Shown: positions 44,695-54,344, numbered from the stretch's first letter. The stretch: 64,000 bases of DNA from Poriferisodalis sp965205175 (GCF_965205175.1 NZ_OZ242038.1:2170001-2234000); one strand, 5' to 3'. Numbers and translations: made by a program. Notes: generated from the sequence alone by a model not told the origin.

Positions 44695-47217
44695 TCAGGC
44701 CTTCATGCGGCTGTCGTCCGGGTCGAACAGCGCCAGGTTCCGGCCCGCAGCAGCAACCTCGACCGGGTACCGCTCGTTCTGGTACATCACCGACAGCTCG
44801 GTGCCGACGGCGGCCAGCTCAATGGGCACATAGGACATGGCCAAGTAGTCGCCGAGCGACGGAGCGCTGCCCGCCGTGGTCACCCGGCTGACCCTGCCGT
44901 GCGAGTCCACGATTCGCTCTCCCGCTGATGTGAGTACCGGCTCGTTGCCCGCCCCCATGGGGAATCGGTCGTAGCCGGCGGCGCAGCGCAGGCTCGCAAA
45001 GCGCAGCATCACCAGCTGCGCCGCAGCCGGGGCTTCCCGAGCAGCCAGGTATGCCTCCTTGCCGATGAAGTCGTCCGCTTTCACCCGTGGTCTGGCCAGT
45101 CCCGCCTCGGTCGGTCCGTAGTCGTTCTCGAGTTCGGCGCCCATCAGCCGGTAGCCCTTCTCGAGGCGTCCCGTGGTGCCGTACACGCCGGCGCCCACAG
45201 GCCGCAGGCCGAAGTCCGCTCCGGCGCTCCACACGGCATCCCACAGCGCCAGACCGTTGCTCGTGGGACAGTAGATCTCGAATCCGGCATCGCCGACGTA
45301 GGAGATGCGCAGCATCTGCGCCGGGATGCCCGACAACAGCACGTCTCGTACGTTGCCGTAACCGAACGCCGCCTGCGACAGATCGCTCTCGGTCAGCGTC
45401 TGCAGCAGGGCAACGGCGTTGGGGCCCCACACGCCGAACGTGGCCAGCGCTTCGGTGCGATTCTCGAACGTCACGCCGGCGTCGGGCAAGTGCGTGCGCA
45501 ACCAGTACTCGTCGCGGCCGCCGTCGAAGGCCCCGGTCACGACGCGGAACCGTTCCTCGGCCAGGCGCACAACGGTCACGTCGGAACGAATGCCGCCCGC
45601 AGGCGTCAGCACCGGCGTGTAGACCGCTCGGCCCACCGGCACGTCGCACGTGTTCACGACCATCTTCTGCATGTAGCCCAGCGCGCCACGGCCCGAGATC
45701 TCGAAGACCTGGAACGGCGAGATGTCCACGAGACCGCAGTGCTCGCGCAGGTGGAGGTGCTCCGCGTCGACGATCGGGCTCCACCAGCGGGCATCCCACT
45801 CGTGGGTGCGGCCCTCGATGCCGTAGTGCTTGACGAGGTCTGCGTTCGACTCGTACCAGTGCGGCCGTTCCCATCCGCCGGCTTCGAAGTAGACCGCTGC
45901 CAGCTCGTCGGTGCGAGGTTTCGCAGGGCCGCAGGTCACGTTGCGCCGCGTTGCCCACTGCTCGCGGGGATGCACGATCCCGTAGGTCTTGTTGAAGTGC
46001 TCCTCGGCCCTGGCCTCGATGTGGATCACGTTGCGGTCTTGGGGGTAGAAGCGCGTCACGTCGCTGCTGTGAGGATCGGTGAGCCGCGGGTAGCCGTAGG
46101 TCATCCATTCGGCCATCAGCCGGCCGACGCCAGGGCCCTCCTTGACCCACACTGCCGCGGCCGACCACAGATGGTCCACTTCGGTGGTCGGCCCGAGCAC
46201 CGGCGCCGCATCGGGAGTGAGCGACAGCAGGCCGTTGATGGCGTACCTGATCTCGCCGTCGCCCAAGAACTCCATCAGCTCGACGGCCTGCTCCAGCTGT
46301 TCGTCGAAGTCGTCGGGCGTGAACGGCATCTCGGTCGGGCTGAGCGCCGCCTCGTCGTTGGAGGGGATGTCCTCCACCCGGTGCAGAATCGGCCGATGGG
46401 CGTAGCTGCCCACCTCCATGGAGCCCGAGGACTGGCGCTCGTAGCAGAAGGTGTCCATGTCGCGCACAATCGGGTACGCCAGCTCTTGATGGGTCTCGAC
46501 GAGCACGTCGAACGGTCCGACGTCGACCATCTGGTGGACCGCCGGCGTGAGCGGAATGGTGGCCCCGGCCATCTCGGCGATCTTGGGGCTCCACACCCCG
46601 CAGGCGATCGCCACAGTGCGGCATGCGATGCGACCCCGATCGGTCACCACTGCCGAGACACGCCGACGACGGGGGCCGGCCTCGGTCTCGATGTCCAGCA
46701 CCTCGGTGTTGGCGAAGGTCCGCAGGTGACCGGCTTGCTCGGCCTTGCGGCGCATCCGGGTGCCGGTCTCCAGCGAGTCCACCGCGGAGACGCTGGGAGT
46801 GAAGAAGCCGCCCAAGATGACGTCGGGGTCGATGAAAGGCACCAGCTCGACCACTTCGGCAACCGTGAGCAGTCTCGCCTCGATGCCCCAGCAGGTTGCC
46901 GACGTCATGCGACGACGGAACTCCTCCAGCCGTTCAGGGGTGCGCGCCACCTCGATGCCGCCGCAGGTGTTCTGCAACCCCAACGCCTCGTACTGACGCT
47001 GACTGTCGAGCGTCAGATCCACGATTTCCTTCGAGTGATCGACCGGGAAGATGAAGTTGGACGCGTGGCCCGTGGATCCGCCGGGATTCGGCAGCGGGCC
47101 TTTGTCGAGCAGCACGATGTCGCTCCAGCCGAGATCGCTGAGATGCCCGACCAGGCAGTTGCCGACGATGCCTGCACCGATGACGACGCAGTCGGCGCTC
47201 TCGGGGACACTGCTCAT
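44695..47217 (-). CDS. Dimethylglycine/sarcosine dehydrogenase-like FAD-GcvT protein
   Basis: An 840-residue protein with an N-terminal FAD oxidoreductase (VVIGAGIVGNCLVGHLSDLG near residue 11; STGHASNF near 50, the position of the covalent-FAD His in dimethylglycine dehydrogenase). A GcvT-like THF-binding half follows from about residue 440 (HCGLVDISPFQVFEISG; FGVWGPNAVALLQ; LRISYVGDAGFEIYCP). Such enzymes remove an N-methyl group, capture it on THF as methylene-THF and hand electrons to ETF. The etfB/etfA genes directly behind support this. Dimethylglycine is the likely substrate, sarcosine or a relative also possible. GGAGGAG precedes the ATG. Confidence 0.88.
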   Translation of the reverse strand: MSSVPESADCVVIGAGIVGNCLVGHLSDLGWSDIVLLDKGPLPNPGGSTGHASNFIFPVDHSKEIVDLTLDSQRQYEALGLQNTCGGIEVARTPERLEEFRRRMTSATCWGIEARLLTVAEVVELVPFIDPDVILGGFFTPSVSAVDSLETGTRMRRKAEQAGHLRTFANTEVLDIETEAGPRRRRVSAVVTDRGRIACRTVAIACGVWSPKIAEMAGATIPLTPAVHQMVDVGPFDVLVETHQELAYPIVRDMDTFCYERQSSGSMEVGSYAHRPILHRVEDIPSNDEAALSPTEMPFTPDDFDEQLEQAVELMEFLGDGEIRYAINGLLSLTPDAAPVLGPTTEVDHLWSAAAVWVKEGPGVGRLMAEWMTYGYPRLTDPHSSDVTRFYPQDRNVIHIEARAEEHFNKTYGIVHPREQWATRRNVTCGPAKPRTDELAAVYFEAGGWERPHWYESNADLVKHYGIEGRTHEWDARWWSPIVDAEHLHLREHCGLVDISPFQVFEISGRGALGYMQKMVVNTCDVPVGRAVYTPVLTPAGGIRSDVTVVRLAEERFRVVTGAFDGGRDEYWLRTHLPDAGVTFENRTEALATFGVWGPNAVALLQTLTESDLSQAAFGYGNVRDVLLSGIPAQMLRISYVGDAGFEIYCPTSNGLALWDAVWSAGADFGLRPVGAGVYGTTGRLEKGYRLMGAELENDYGPTEAGLARPRVKADDFIGKEAYLAAREAPAAAQLVMLRFASLRCAAGYDRFPMGAGNEPVLTSAGERIVDSHGRVSRVTTAGSAPSLGDYLAMSYVPIELAAVGTELSVMYQNERYPVEVAAAGRNLALFDPDDSRMKA

Positions 47218-47398
47218 GGGTGACTCCTCCGCTCGCGAACCACAGCGTGCATCCGCATCAGCGCCGCTGCCAACCTACGGCCCGCCGAGACGCCGCGCCG
47301 CGCACCGACGACGCGAGACTGCGTACAAGCCGAGACTGTGTGCCAGCGCAGCGGCCGACCTGCCGGTGCCTGCCCCGGCGCAGAAGGGAGTGCGTGCA
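47218..47398. promoter_or_regulatory. Divergent control region between dehydrogenase and fhs
   Basis: This 181-bp gap separates the two divergent arms of the C1 gene set, so promoters for both must lie here or nearby. A near-direct repeat, GAGACTGCGT and GAGACTGTGT (about 47315-47345), is the only patterned element seen. AAGGGAG 9 nt before ATG 47399 serves fhs. No operator of a known regulator can be named. Confidence 0.45.
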
Positions 47399-49108
47399 AT
47401 GACCACCCGACGCCGAGTCCCGAGCGATCTGGACATCGCCGCAGCGGCGAACATCAGGCCGCTCACCGATGTCGCAGCCGACGCGGGGATTCCGCCAGAG
47501 CACCTCGAGCTGTACGGAACGGGCGTCGCCAAGGTTCGGCTCGAAGCTGCCGAGGCGATGGCCGATCGGCCCCGTGGCCGCTACGTCGTGGTGACTGCCA
47601 TCACGCCGACACCGCTCGGCGAAGGCAAGACCACCACCACCGTCGGTCTCGGGCAGGCATTCAGGCACATCGGGCGCACCGCCACCATCGCCATTCGGCA
47701 GCCCTCGATGGGACCCACCTTCGGGATCAAGGGCGGCGCCGCGGGCGGCGGCTACAGCCAAGTCGTACCGATGGACCTGTTCAACCTGCATCTGACGGGC
47801 GACATGCATGCCGTGACGGCGGCGCACAATCTCTGCGCAGCCATGCTGGACGCGCATCTGTATCACGGCAACGAGGCCGGGTTCGACATCCACAACATCA
47901 CGTGGCGCCGCGTGCTCGACGTGAACGATCGTGCCCTGCGCAACATCACGATCGGCCTGGGCGGTCGCCTCGACGGCATTCCCCGCGAATCCGGCTTCGA
48001 CATCACCGCAGCCTCTGAGGTGATGGCGACGCTGGCGCTGTGTGCCTCCATGTCGGACCTGCGGACGCGGCTCGGTCACACGGTGCTGGGCTACACCGAT
48101 GCCGGAGAGCCGGTGACCGCAGAGGACATCGGCGCGGCCGGCGCCATGGCCGTGCTGCTGCGCGAAGCCGTCAAGCCGAACCTGATGCAGACCCTGGAAG
48201 GCTCGCCGGCACTCGTACACACGGGGCCCTTCGGCAATATCGCGACCGGCAACTCCTCCGTCGTCGCCGACCACCTCGGCATCGGAACCTCTGAGTTCCT
48301 GCTGACCGAAGCCGGATTCGGCGCCGACATGGGCGCCGAGCGGTTCTTCAACATCAAGTGTCGGTACTCGGGGCTCTCGCCGGACGCCGCGGTGATCGTG
48401 GCAACGGTGCGGGGTCTGAAGGCTCATTCCGGCAAGCACCGGATCGTGGCCGGACGCCCCCTGCCCGCGGCGCTGCTCGAACCAAATCCCGACGAGGTTC
48501 ACGCAGGCGGCGACAACCTGCGCAAGCAGCTCGAGAACGTTCGCATGCACGGCGTCTCGCCCGTGGTGGCCATCAATCAGTTCCCGGACGACCACGAGGC
48601 CGACCTCGCTGCGATAGCCGAGATCGCATCGGAGTACCACGCTCGCTCGGCTCGCTGCACACACTTCGCCGACGGCGGCGCGGGCGCTGTCGAACTGGCC
48701 GAAGCGGTCGCTGAAGCGGCCGAGGCACCGGCCCAGTTCTCGATGCTGTACCCGGACGACCTGTCGCTGAAAGACAAGATTCGCACGGTCGCGACCAAGG
48801 TGTACGGCGCAGCAGACGTGAGCTACACGGCGCGAGCGGATCGGGAGATCGACAGCTACGAGCGCAACGGCTTCGGACGGCTGCCAGTGTGCATCGCCAA
48901 GACGCACCTGTCCATCTCCTCGGACGCATCGCTCGCCGGCGCTCCCACGGGATGGACACTGCCGGTGCGCGAGGTCCGTGCGTCAGTCGGCGCGGGCTTC
49001 GTGTATCCGGTGTGCGGCGACATGCGCACCATGCCCGGACTGGGGCGAATGCCCGCAGCGCGCCGCATCGACCTTGCCGACGACGGCGCCATCGTCGGCC
49101 TGAGCTGA
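47399..49108 (+). CDS. fhs: Formate--tetrahydrofolate ligase
   Basis: A 569-residue Fhs. The start SDLDIAAAANIRPLTDVAADAGIPPEHLELYGTG is typical; the P-loop is TPTPLGEGKTTTTVGL; the sequence continues RQPSMGPTFGIKGGAAGGGYSQV and ends in CGDMRTMPGLGRMPAA. It interconverts formate, ATP and THF with 10-formyl-THF. In this setting the reverse direction, releasing formate and making ATP for the neighbouring formate dehydrogenase, is attractive but inferred. ATG 47399 has AAGGGAG upstream; the longer frame overlaps the divergent gene antisense. FolD is not in the window. Confidence 0.96.
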   Translation: MTTRRRVPSDLDIAAAANIRPLTDVAADAGIPPEHLELYGTGVAKVRLEAAEAMADRPRGRYVVVTAITPTPLGEGKTTTTVGLGQAFRHIGRTATIAIRQPSMGPTFGIKGGAAGGGYSQVVPMDLFNLHLTGDMHAVTAAHNLCAAMLDAHLYHGNEAGFDIHNITWRRVLDVNDRALRNITIGLGGRLDGIPRESGFDITAASEVMATLALCASMSDLRTRLGHTVLGYTDAGEPVTAEDIGAAGAMAVLLREAVKPNLMQTLEGSPALVHTGPFGNIATGNSSVVADHLGIGTSEFLLTEAGFGADMGAERFFNIKCRYSGLSPDAAVIVATVRGLKAHSGKHRIVAGRPLPAALLEPNPDEVHAGGDNLRKQLENVRMHGVSPVVAINQFPDDHEADLAAIAEIASEYHARSARCTHFADGGAGAVELAEAVAEAAEAPAQFSMLYPDDLSLKDKIRTVATKVYGAADVSYTARADREIDSYERNGFGRLPVCIAKTHLSISSDASLAGAPTGWTLPVREVRASVGAGFVYPVCGDMRTMPGLGRMPAARRIDLADDGAIVGLS

Positions 49109-49120
49109 ACCGCGATCTGC

Positions 49121-49990
49121 ATGCACCCGCACACGAACTTGCTGACCCGGGCTCGATGGGAGCTGATTCCGCTGCGGAACCTGGCTGAGCAGCTGCCGTT
49201 CTTGCCACCGGCCTCGTCGGTGTCGGTGACGGCTTCGGCGTCCAAGACACTCGAAGACACCCTTGAGGTGACATCGGAGCTGTGCGCTCTGGGCCACCGA
49301 CCGGTGCCGCACATTGCGGCTCGCATGGTCGCCAGCCGCAGCCACCTCGAAGAGCTGCTCGGCCACGTCGACTCGATGGGGTGCCACGAGATCTTCCTCG
49401 TCGGAGGAGACGTGACCTCCCCGGCCGGGCCCTTCGACGGCGCCGTCGGGCTGCTCGAAGCGCTGCGCGAGACAGCGCACTCGCTCACCAGCATCGGCGT
49501 CACCTCCTATCCCGAAGGGCACGCGCTCATCACCGACGCAGTGCTGCACGAAGCGCTGCACGTCAAGCAGGTCTTGCTGGCCGAACTGGGCATCGAAGGC
49601 CACGCCGCCACCCAGATGTGCTTCGACTCGAAGGCAATCTTGAACTGGCTGAAATCCGAGCGAGACAGCGGGTTCGCGCTCCCGCTGCACCTCGGCATAC
49701 CCGGTGTCGTCGATGCTGCACGTCTGGCGCGCATCGGCGCCCGCTTGGGCATCGGCGCGTCGCTGCGCTATCTCCGCAAGAACGCAGGTGCCGTGCGGCG
49801 CTTGCTGCGACCCGGCGGCTACGACCCCACGAACCTGGTCCACCGAATCGCCCCGCACGCGGAACAACTCGACATCACCGGCTTGCACGTCTTCACGTTC
49901 AACGCCGTCGCCGACACCGTGGCCTGGCGCAATGCCGCTGTGGCGGGCCGTCGCTCTGGCGCGCCCCGAGCCAGCATCAGCAAGCGTTGA
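49121..49990 (+). CDS. Methylenetetrahydrofolate reductase-like protein
   Basis: A 289-residue TIM-barrel flavoprotein of the MTHFR family: FLPPASSVSVTASASKTLEDTLE at the strand-1/2 region, GHRPVPHIAARMVASRSHLEELL, EIFLVGGDVTSPAGPFDGA, and IGVTSYPEGHALI, followed by FDSKAILNWL and LPLHLGIPGVVDAARL. It is divergent from canonical MetF and belongs to forms seen near methylotrophy-type clusters. Here it could oxidise methyl-THF, made by the corrinoid pathway, to methylene-THF. It starts 12 bp after fhs, so they are one transcript, and its end overlaps the convergent SerA-like gene by 14 bp. Confidence 0.85.
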   Translation: MHPHTNLLTRARWELIPLRNLAEQLPFLPPASSVSVTASASKTLEDTLEVTSELCALGHRPVPHIAARMVASRSHLEELLGHVDSMGCHEIFLVGGDVTSPAGPFDGAVGLLEALRETAHSLTSIGVTSYPEGHALITDAVLHEALHVKQVLLAELGIEGHAATQMCFDSKAILNWLKSERDSGFALPLHLGIPGVVDAARLARIGARLGIGASLRYLRKNAGAVRRLLRPGGYDPTNLVHRIAPHAEQLDITGLHVFTFNAVADTVAWRNAAVAGRRSGAPRASISKR

Positions 49991-51191
49991 TCAGCCGGAG
50001 GCCGTGGACCGCCTCCATCGCTGCGAGTTCCCGTTGCACCTCGGGTGACGGCTGACGCGACACGCTGATGGTGGCGACAGCGGCGTGATGGGTTGGGCCG
50101 GCCAGGATCTCGTTGCGCATCTGCAAGACGTTGATGCCGCTTGCCCGAAGAGCCATGAGTATCCCTGCCAGCACGCCCACCTGATCGCGGTGACGCACGA
50201 CGATCGTGCATCGGCCCAACGGCCGTTCGGCTCGATTGACGCAGTTGACCACGTCGCCGGCCGCAAACGCCTCGAGCACCTCCACGACTCCTTCGGCGAT
50301 GTCCTCGGAGGCCTGCGCGGTGGAAGCCCCGATGTGGTGGGTGCCCGTGACACGGGGGTGCGACGCCAGCGGCGAGTGCCAGTGGCGGTCGGCGCCGGAC
50401 GGTTCCCCGCAGAACACGTCAAGCCCCGCACGCATGCCCCGCTCGTCGAGTGCGCGCAGCAGCGCCGCTTCGTCCACGATCTCGCCGCGGGAGGTGTTGA
50501 GCAAGATCGCGCCGTCGGGCAGCCTCGCCAAGAACTCCGCGTCCACCAAGCCGATGGTCTCCGAGGTTGCGGGCAGGTGTACCGACACGATGTCGGCGTC
50601 GCCCAGCAGGCTGTCCCAGTCAGCATGCACCTGCACGTCGAGTCGCTTCATCTCCGCACGCAGCGAACGTGAGCGACCGGAGCGGTGCAGCGCCGACAGC
50701 TCGATGCCGAATGCCGCTGCCCGGCGGGCGACCTCGATGCCGATCGCACCCATGCCCACGATCGCCATGCGACGGCCCTTCAGTCCTGAGGCACCGGCGT
50801 ATCGCGCCTTGTCCCAGCGACCCTCATGCAAGTCCGATGTGGCCGCGGGAATCTGACGGTCGACGGCGAGCAGCAGTCCTATGGTCAGCTCGGCAACGGC
50901 TGCGGCATTGCGGCCAGGCACGTTGCAGACGTAGATGCCGAACTCGCTGGCCCCGTCGCAGTCGATCGAGTCGGTGCCCGCACCGGCACGCAGCACCATG
51001 GAGAGCCCGTCGGAAGCCTCGAAGACGGCACGCTGTACCTCGGTGCCGCGCACGACTAGGACTTCGGCGTCGTCGATGTGCCCGGCGAGTTCCTCCGCCG
51101 TCAGCTCGGGTTTGACGACGCACTCGTGGCCGGCAGCTTCCAGCCGGCCGATTCGCGCCGTGTCGATCCTGTCCGCAAACAGAATGCGCAT
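49977..51191 (-). CDS. D-3-phosphoglycerate dehydrogenase-like 2-hydroxyacid dehydrogenase
   Basis: A 404-residue D-isomer-specific 2-hydroxyacid dehydrogenase. It has LRAGAGTDSIDCDGASEFGIYVCNVPG, the NAD loop IVGMGAIGIEVARR, LLNTSRGEIVDEAALLRAL, a late THHIGAST holding the catalytic-type His, and a C-terminal ACT-like domain (TIVVRHRDQVGVLAGILMALRASGINVLQMRNE). The ACT domain suggests serine-pathway PGDH (SerA) with feedback control, though a paralogue for another hydroxyacid is possible. Serine supply ties in with the folate genes beside it. Confidence 0.85.
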   Translation of the reverse strand: MRILFADRIDTARIGRLEAAGHECVVKPELTAEELAGHIDDAEVLVVRGTEVQRAVFEASDGLSMVLRAGAGTDSIDCDGASEFGIYVCNVPGRNAAAVAELTIGLLLAVDRQIPAATSDLHEGRWDKARYAGASGLKGRRMAIVGMGAIGIEVARRAAAFGIELSALHRSGRSRSLRAEMKRLDVQVHADWDSLLGDADIVSVHLPATSETIGLVDAEFLARLPDGAILLNTSRGEIVDEAALLRALDERGMRAGLDVFCGEPSGADRHWHSPLASHPRVTGTHHIGASTAQASEDIAEGVVEVLEAFAAGDVVNCVNRAERPLGRCTIVVRHRDQVGVLAGILMALRASGINVLQMRNEILAGPTHHAAVATISVSRQPSPEVQRELAAMEAVHGLRLINAC

Positions 51192-51326
51192 CTAGCTCAC
51201 CGACAGGTCCGGACGCACACCGACACAGAGATCATGTGCCGGCATGATCTTCCTGCATGGTCTTCCAGTGTGCCAGCGCTGCAGTGCGCCGCGACAACGG
51301 TGCAGCAGCGCTGCGGCGCGGGCGGC

Positions 51327-51650
51327 CTACAGCAGTTGTCTCACGTCCAAGACCACCAAGATCACCAACAGCACGATGATCCCGGCGTTGAGCAGGCTGA
51401 CCGGCCACTTCCACCGGTGATCGGAACGCCAGTGCCGCCTGATGCTGGCGGCGTTCGCCCACAGCGCGACCAGCGCGATTGGCAAGCCGACAACAGGTCC
51501 GACCCCGGGTGCGAAACCGACCAGCGGTGCCACGAACGGCAGCAGCACGTACGCCAAGGTGCAGCGCACCCCAGAGATCAGCAGGGAGAACCGAAGCGTG
51601 CGCGCCGACGCGGCATCGTGTTCCGAAGCGGTTGCTGCTGTCTCGGTCAC
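51327..51650 (-). CDS. Small two-span membrane protein
   Basis: A 107-residue protein, started at GTG 51650 (TETAATASEHDAASARTLRF). Hydrophobic segments at about 25-60 (ISGVRCTLAYVLLPFVAPLVGF and PVVGLPIALVALWANAA) and 85-103 (SLLNAGIIVLLVILVVLDV) give two or three spans around a basic loop. It looks like a conserved actinobacterial membrane protein of unknown role. It is divergent from the CoA transferase gene. Confidence 0.7.
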   Translation of the reverse strand: MTETAATASEHDAASARTLRFSLLISGVRCTLAYVLLPFVAPLVGFAPGVGPVVGLPIALVALWANAASIRRHWRSDHRWKWPVSLLNAGIIVLLVILVVLDVRQLL

Positions 51651-51831
51651 GGAGGTCCATTCTTGCAGCCGAGTCCCAGGCCCTGGCCTAGGCCCAGGCC
51701 CAGACATTGGCCCAGACTCAGGCGAATCGGCCATTCCGGTGCGCGAACTACCATCTTGGCCGCGTTGTCTCGCGGTGCGGTCTCGTGGTGACACCACCAT
51801 GATCGACTCCGCCAAGATCGAAGGGGAAGCC
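51651..51831. promoter_or_regulatory. Divergent region with GGCCTAGGCC palindrome
   Basis: The gap between the small membrane protein and the CoA transferase holds a stretch rich in CCCAG/CTGGG steps (51670-51720). At its centre is a perfect 10-bp palindrome, GGCCTAGGCC (51685-51694), extendable to an imperfect hairpin. It may be an operator for one or both genes. Confidence 0.4.
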
Positions 51832-53022
51832 ATGGCCGGCGCACTTGCAGGAGTTCGAGTTCTGGACCTGTCCACACTGGTTCAAGGACCCCAAGCCGCA
51901 GCCATGTTGCATGGTCTCGGCGCCGAGGTCATCAAGATCGAGCTGCCCGATGTCGGAGACGTCGGGCGCCATGTCGATGTGCTGGAGGACTACGGCCACG
52001 CTTCGGTCTACATCGCGTGCAACCGCGGCAAGCGCTCGGTCGCACTGGATCTGCGCGTCGAGGCAGGTCGCGAAGCGTTTCTGGAACTCGTGAACACAGC
52101 AGACGTGGTGCTGTCGAACTTCAAGCCCGGAACGCTCGACGAATGGGGCCTCGGCTACGAGGACCTCGCCGAGGTGAACCCGCGTATCATCTGGGCGGCC
52201 GGCAGCTTCTTGGGTCCCTGCGGACCCGAGGCAGACCGCGAGGGCGCCGACATAGCCGGCCAAGCCTCCGGCGGTGTCATTGCTTCGAGTGGCTCTGACG
52301 GCGGGCCGCTGTCCACCTACGGCGCTCTGGTCGCCGACCACTGCGGTTCGCAGAATCTCCAGACCGGGATCCTGGCGGCGCTGTACGCACGCGAACGCAC
52401 CGGACGGGGGCAGCGCGTCGATGTGAGCCTGCTGGGCGGCCAGATCTGGCTGCAGGCTGTGGAGTACACCCACCTGCTGCTGACCGGCGAGGAGGCAGGG
52501 CGCTCCAACAACGGCCACCCGCTGGTGCATGCGCTGTACGGCATCTTCCCGACCTCGGACGGCTGCATCGCTCTGGCGGGCTGTCCCGAGCACCTGTGGG
52601 CGGGCATGTGCCGCGTGGTCGAGCGACCGGACCTGCAAGACCATCCACACTGGAACGCCTACTTCCTGCCACGCGAGGTGGCGCTGGAGATGCGAACGTT
52701 CTTCGCCGAGATCTTCCTGACGCGCAGCACCCAGGAATGGACCGAACGCCTCGAAGCCGAGCAGCAGCGCTTCTGCGCGGTGCGCAGCCATTCCGACGTG
52801 GTGGCGAACGATCAGCCCTACGCCAACGGCTATCTGGTCAGAGCCGAGCACGACGAGTGGGGCGAGCAGACCTGGGTCGGTTGCCCGATCACCATGTCCG
52901 ACACGCCGACGCGTGCCGGTGTCGAGGTGGCCGAACTCGGTCAGCACACCGAGGAAGTGCTGCTCGAGGCCGGCGCCTCCTGGGAGCACCTGGAGCGCTG
53001 GCGCGAGCAAGGCGCTTGGTAG
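51832..53022 (+). CDS. CaiB/BaiF family type III CoA transferase
   Basis: A 396-residue formyl-CoA-transferase-like protein: GALAGVRVLDLSTLVQGPQAAAMLHGLGAEVIKIE at the start, NRGKRSVALDLR, ADVVLSNFKPGTLDEWGLGYEDL, and the catalytic-Asp segment EGADIAGQASGG near residue 140. It moves CoA between acyl acids; the pair of substrates cannot be told. ATG 51832 has GAAGGGGA upstream; ATG 51799 would add 11 residues. No acyl-CoA dehydrogenase is adjacent, so the pathway is open. Confidence 0.92.
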   Translation: MAGALAGVRVLDLSTLVQGPQAAAMLHGLGAEVIKIELPDVGDVGRHVDVLEDYGHASVYIACNRGKRSVALDLRVEAGREAFLELVNTADVVLSNFKPGTLDEWGLGYEDLAEVNPRIIWAAGSFLGPCGPEADREGADIAGQASGGVIASSGSDGGPLSTYGALVADHCGSQNLQTGILAALYARERTGRGQRVDVSLLGGQIWLQAVEYTHLLLTGEEAGRSNNGHPLVHALYGIFPTSDGCIALAGCPEHLWAGMCRVVERPDLQDHPHWNAYFLPREVALEMRTFFAEIFLTRSTQEWTERLEAEQQRFCAVRSHSDVVANDQPYANGYLVRAEHDEWGEQTWVGCPITMSDTPTRAGVEVAELGQHTEEVLLEAGASWEHLERWREQGAW

Positions 53023-53042
53023 CCGACGCAGCCGGGCGCCGC

Positions 53043-54344
53043 TCAGGCGCACAGCTCGTGATCGACCATCACCGGGCGGCCGGCCAGCACGGTGTGACGC
53101 GGTCGGCCGGTCAGCGTTTCGCCATGCCAGGGCGAGTTGGTGCTGCGTGACTGCAATGCCGTTGCGTCTACCGTCCACCGAACAGTCGGGTCGAACACCG
53201 CGATGTTCGCCGGACTGCCTGCCACGACCGGCCTGCCGTGCGCGGCGAGCCCGGCGATGCGAGCCGGTGCGGTCGAGACGACTTCGACGAAGCGTGCCGG
53301 CGTCATGGCACCCGTCGCGACCAGCTGTGACCACACCACCGCTGCCATCGTCTCCACGCCGATCATTCCCGGTGGCGCCTCCGCGAGCGACCTGTCCTTC
53401 AGCGACGGATGATGCGGCGCATGGTCCGTCGCCACCGCGTCCAGCGTCCCGTCGATGAGCGCCCGTCGCAGCGCCGCGACATCCGACGTGCGCCGCAGCG
53501 GCGGATTCATCTTGCCTGAGGTCCCGAGCCGCTCGACGTCGTCTTCGCTGAGCACCAAATGCTGGGGCGTCACTTCGGCGGTCGCTGCCACGCCGTCGCG
53601 TTTGGCGAGCTGGATCGACTCCGCAGCCGCCGCAGTAGACAGATGCAGGACGTGGTACCGACCTCCCGTTCGCCGCGCCAGCGCGAGATCCCGTCGCACC
53701 ATCGAGACTTCCGCCTCCGCCGGCCGCCCCCGCAGACCCAGCCGCCGCGCGACCGCTCCGGCATTGACGGCACCGCCGGCCACCATCGCGGGATCCTCGG
53801 CGTGCTGGCTGATGACCGCGCCCGGCAATCGGGTCGTCAGCGCCAATGCAGCCTCCATGAGCGCGTCATCGGCCACGCAGTCGCCGTCGTCGGTGAACAC
53901 TCGCACGCCGGCGGCGTACAGCGCCGCCATGTCGGTGAGCTGCCGACCGGCGCGACCTGCAGTGATCGCTGCGGAGGTCCTCACATCGCACGGAGCCTCC
54001 GCGGCCAGCGCCAGCACCTCGGCGACCATGTCCGGCGAGTCGATCGGCGGACTCGTGTTGGGCATCATCACGCAAGCGGTGACGCCGCCCATTGCCGCGC
54101 CCGCGGCGCCGGACGCGATGTCCTCGCTGTCGGTGGCGCCGGGCGTGCGGAAGTGGACCTGGATGTCGACGAAACCGGGCATGATCCACGCGTCGGCAGC
54201 ATCCAGCGTACGCCGAGCCATCGGGGCCTCCCCAGCGGGCAGCACCGCAGCGATGCGCCCTGACTCAATGAGAACGTCGACGGGGTCGCCGCTTGCGGCG
54301 GACTCAGCCAGCCGACCACCGAGGATCACCAGCTCCGCGACCAT
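53043..54344 (-). CDS. Dihydroorotase-like amidohydrolase
   Basis: A 433-residue cyclic amidohydrolase of the dihydroorotase/allantoinase group. Metal-site segments: GFVDIQVHFRTPG (the first His of the usual DxHxH is Gln, a variant also seen in some dihydroorotases), PNTSPPIDSP, ISQHAEDP, HVLHLSTAAAAE, and VATDHAPHHPSLKD. The intact DHAPH and late His make an active enzyme likely. The product may be dihydroorotase (PyrC) or a related hydrolase; no pyrB or carA is adjacent. It faces away from the phosphotransferase gene. Confidence 0.82.
   Translation of the reverse strand: MVAELVILGGRLAESAASGDPVDVLIESGRIAAVLPAGEAPMARRTLDAADAWIMPGFVDIQVHFRTPGATDSEDIASGAAGAAMGGVTACVMMPNTSPPIDSPDMVAEVLALAAEAPCDVRTSAAITAGRAGRQLTDMAALYAAGVRVFTDDGDCVADDALMEAALALTTRLPGAVISQHAEDPAMVAGGAVNAGAVARRLGLRGRPAEAEVSMVRRDLALARRTGGRYHVLHLSTAAAAESIQLAKRDGVAATAEVTPQHLVLSEDDVERLGTSGKMNPPLRRTSDVAALRRALIDGTLDAVATDHAPHHPSLKDRSLAEAPPGMIGVETMAAVVWSQLVATGAMTPARFVEVVSTAPARIAGLAAHGRPVVAGSPANIAVFDPTVRWTVDATALQSRSTNSPWHGETLTGRPRHTVLAGRPVMVDHELCA

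Noticed and set aside
45490..47223. 577-codon plus-strand frame opposite the dehydrogenase gene
   Set aside because: The minus strand encodes a clear FAD-GcvT protein; the plus frame is a shadow.
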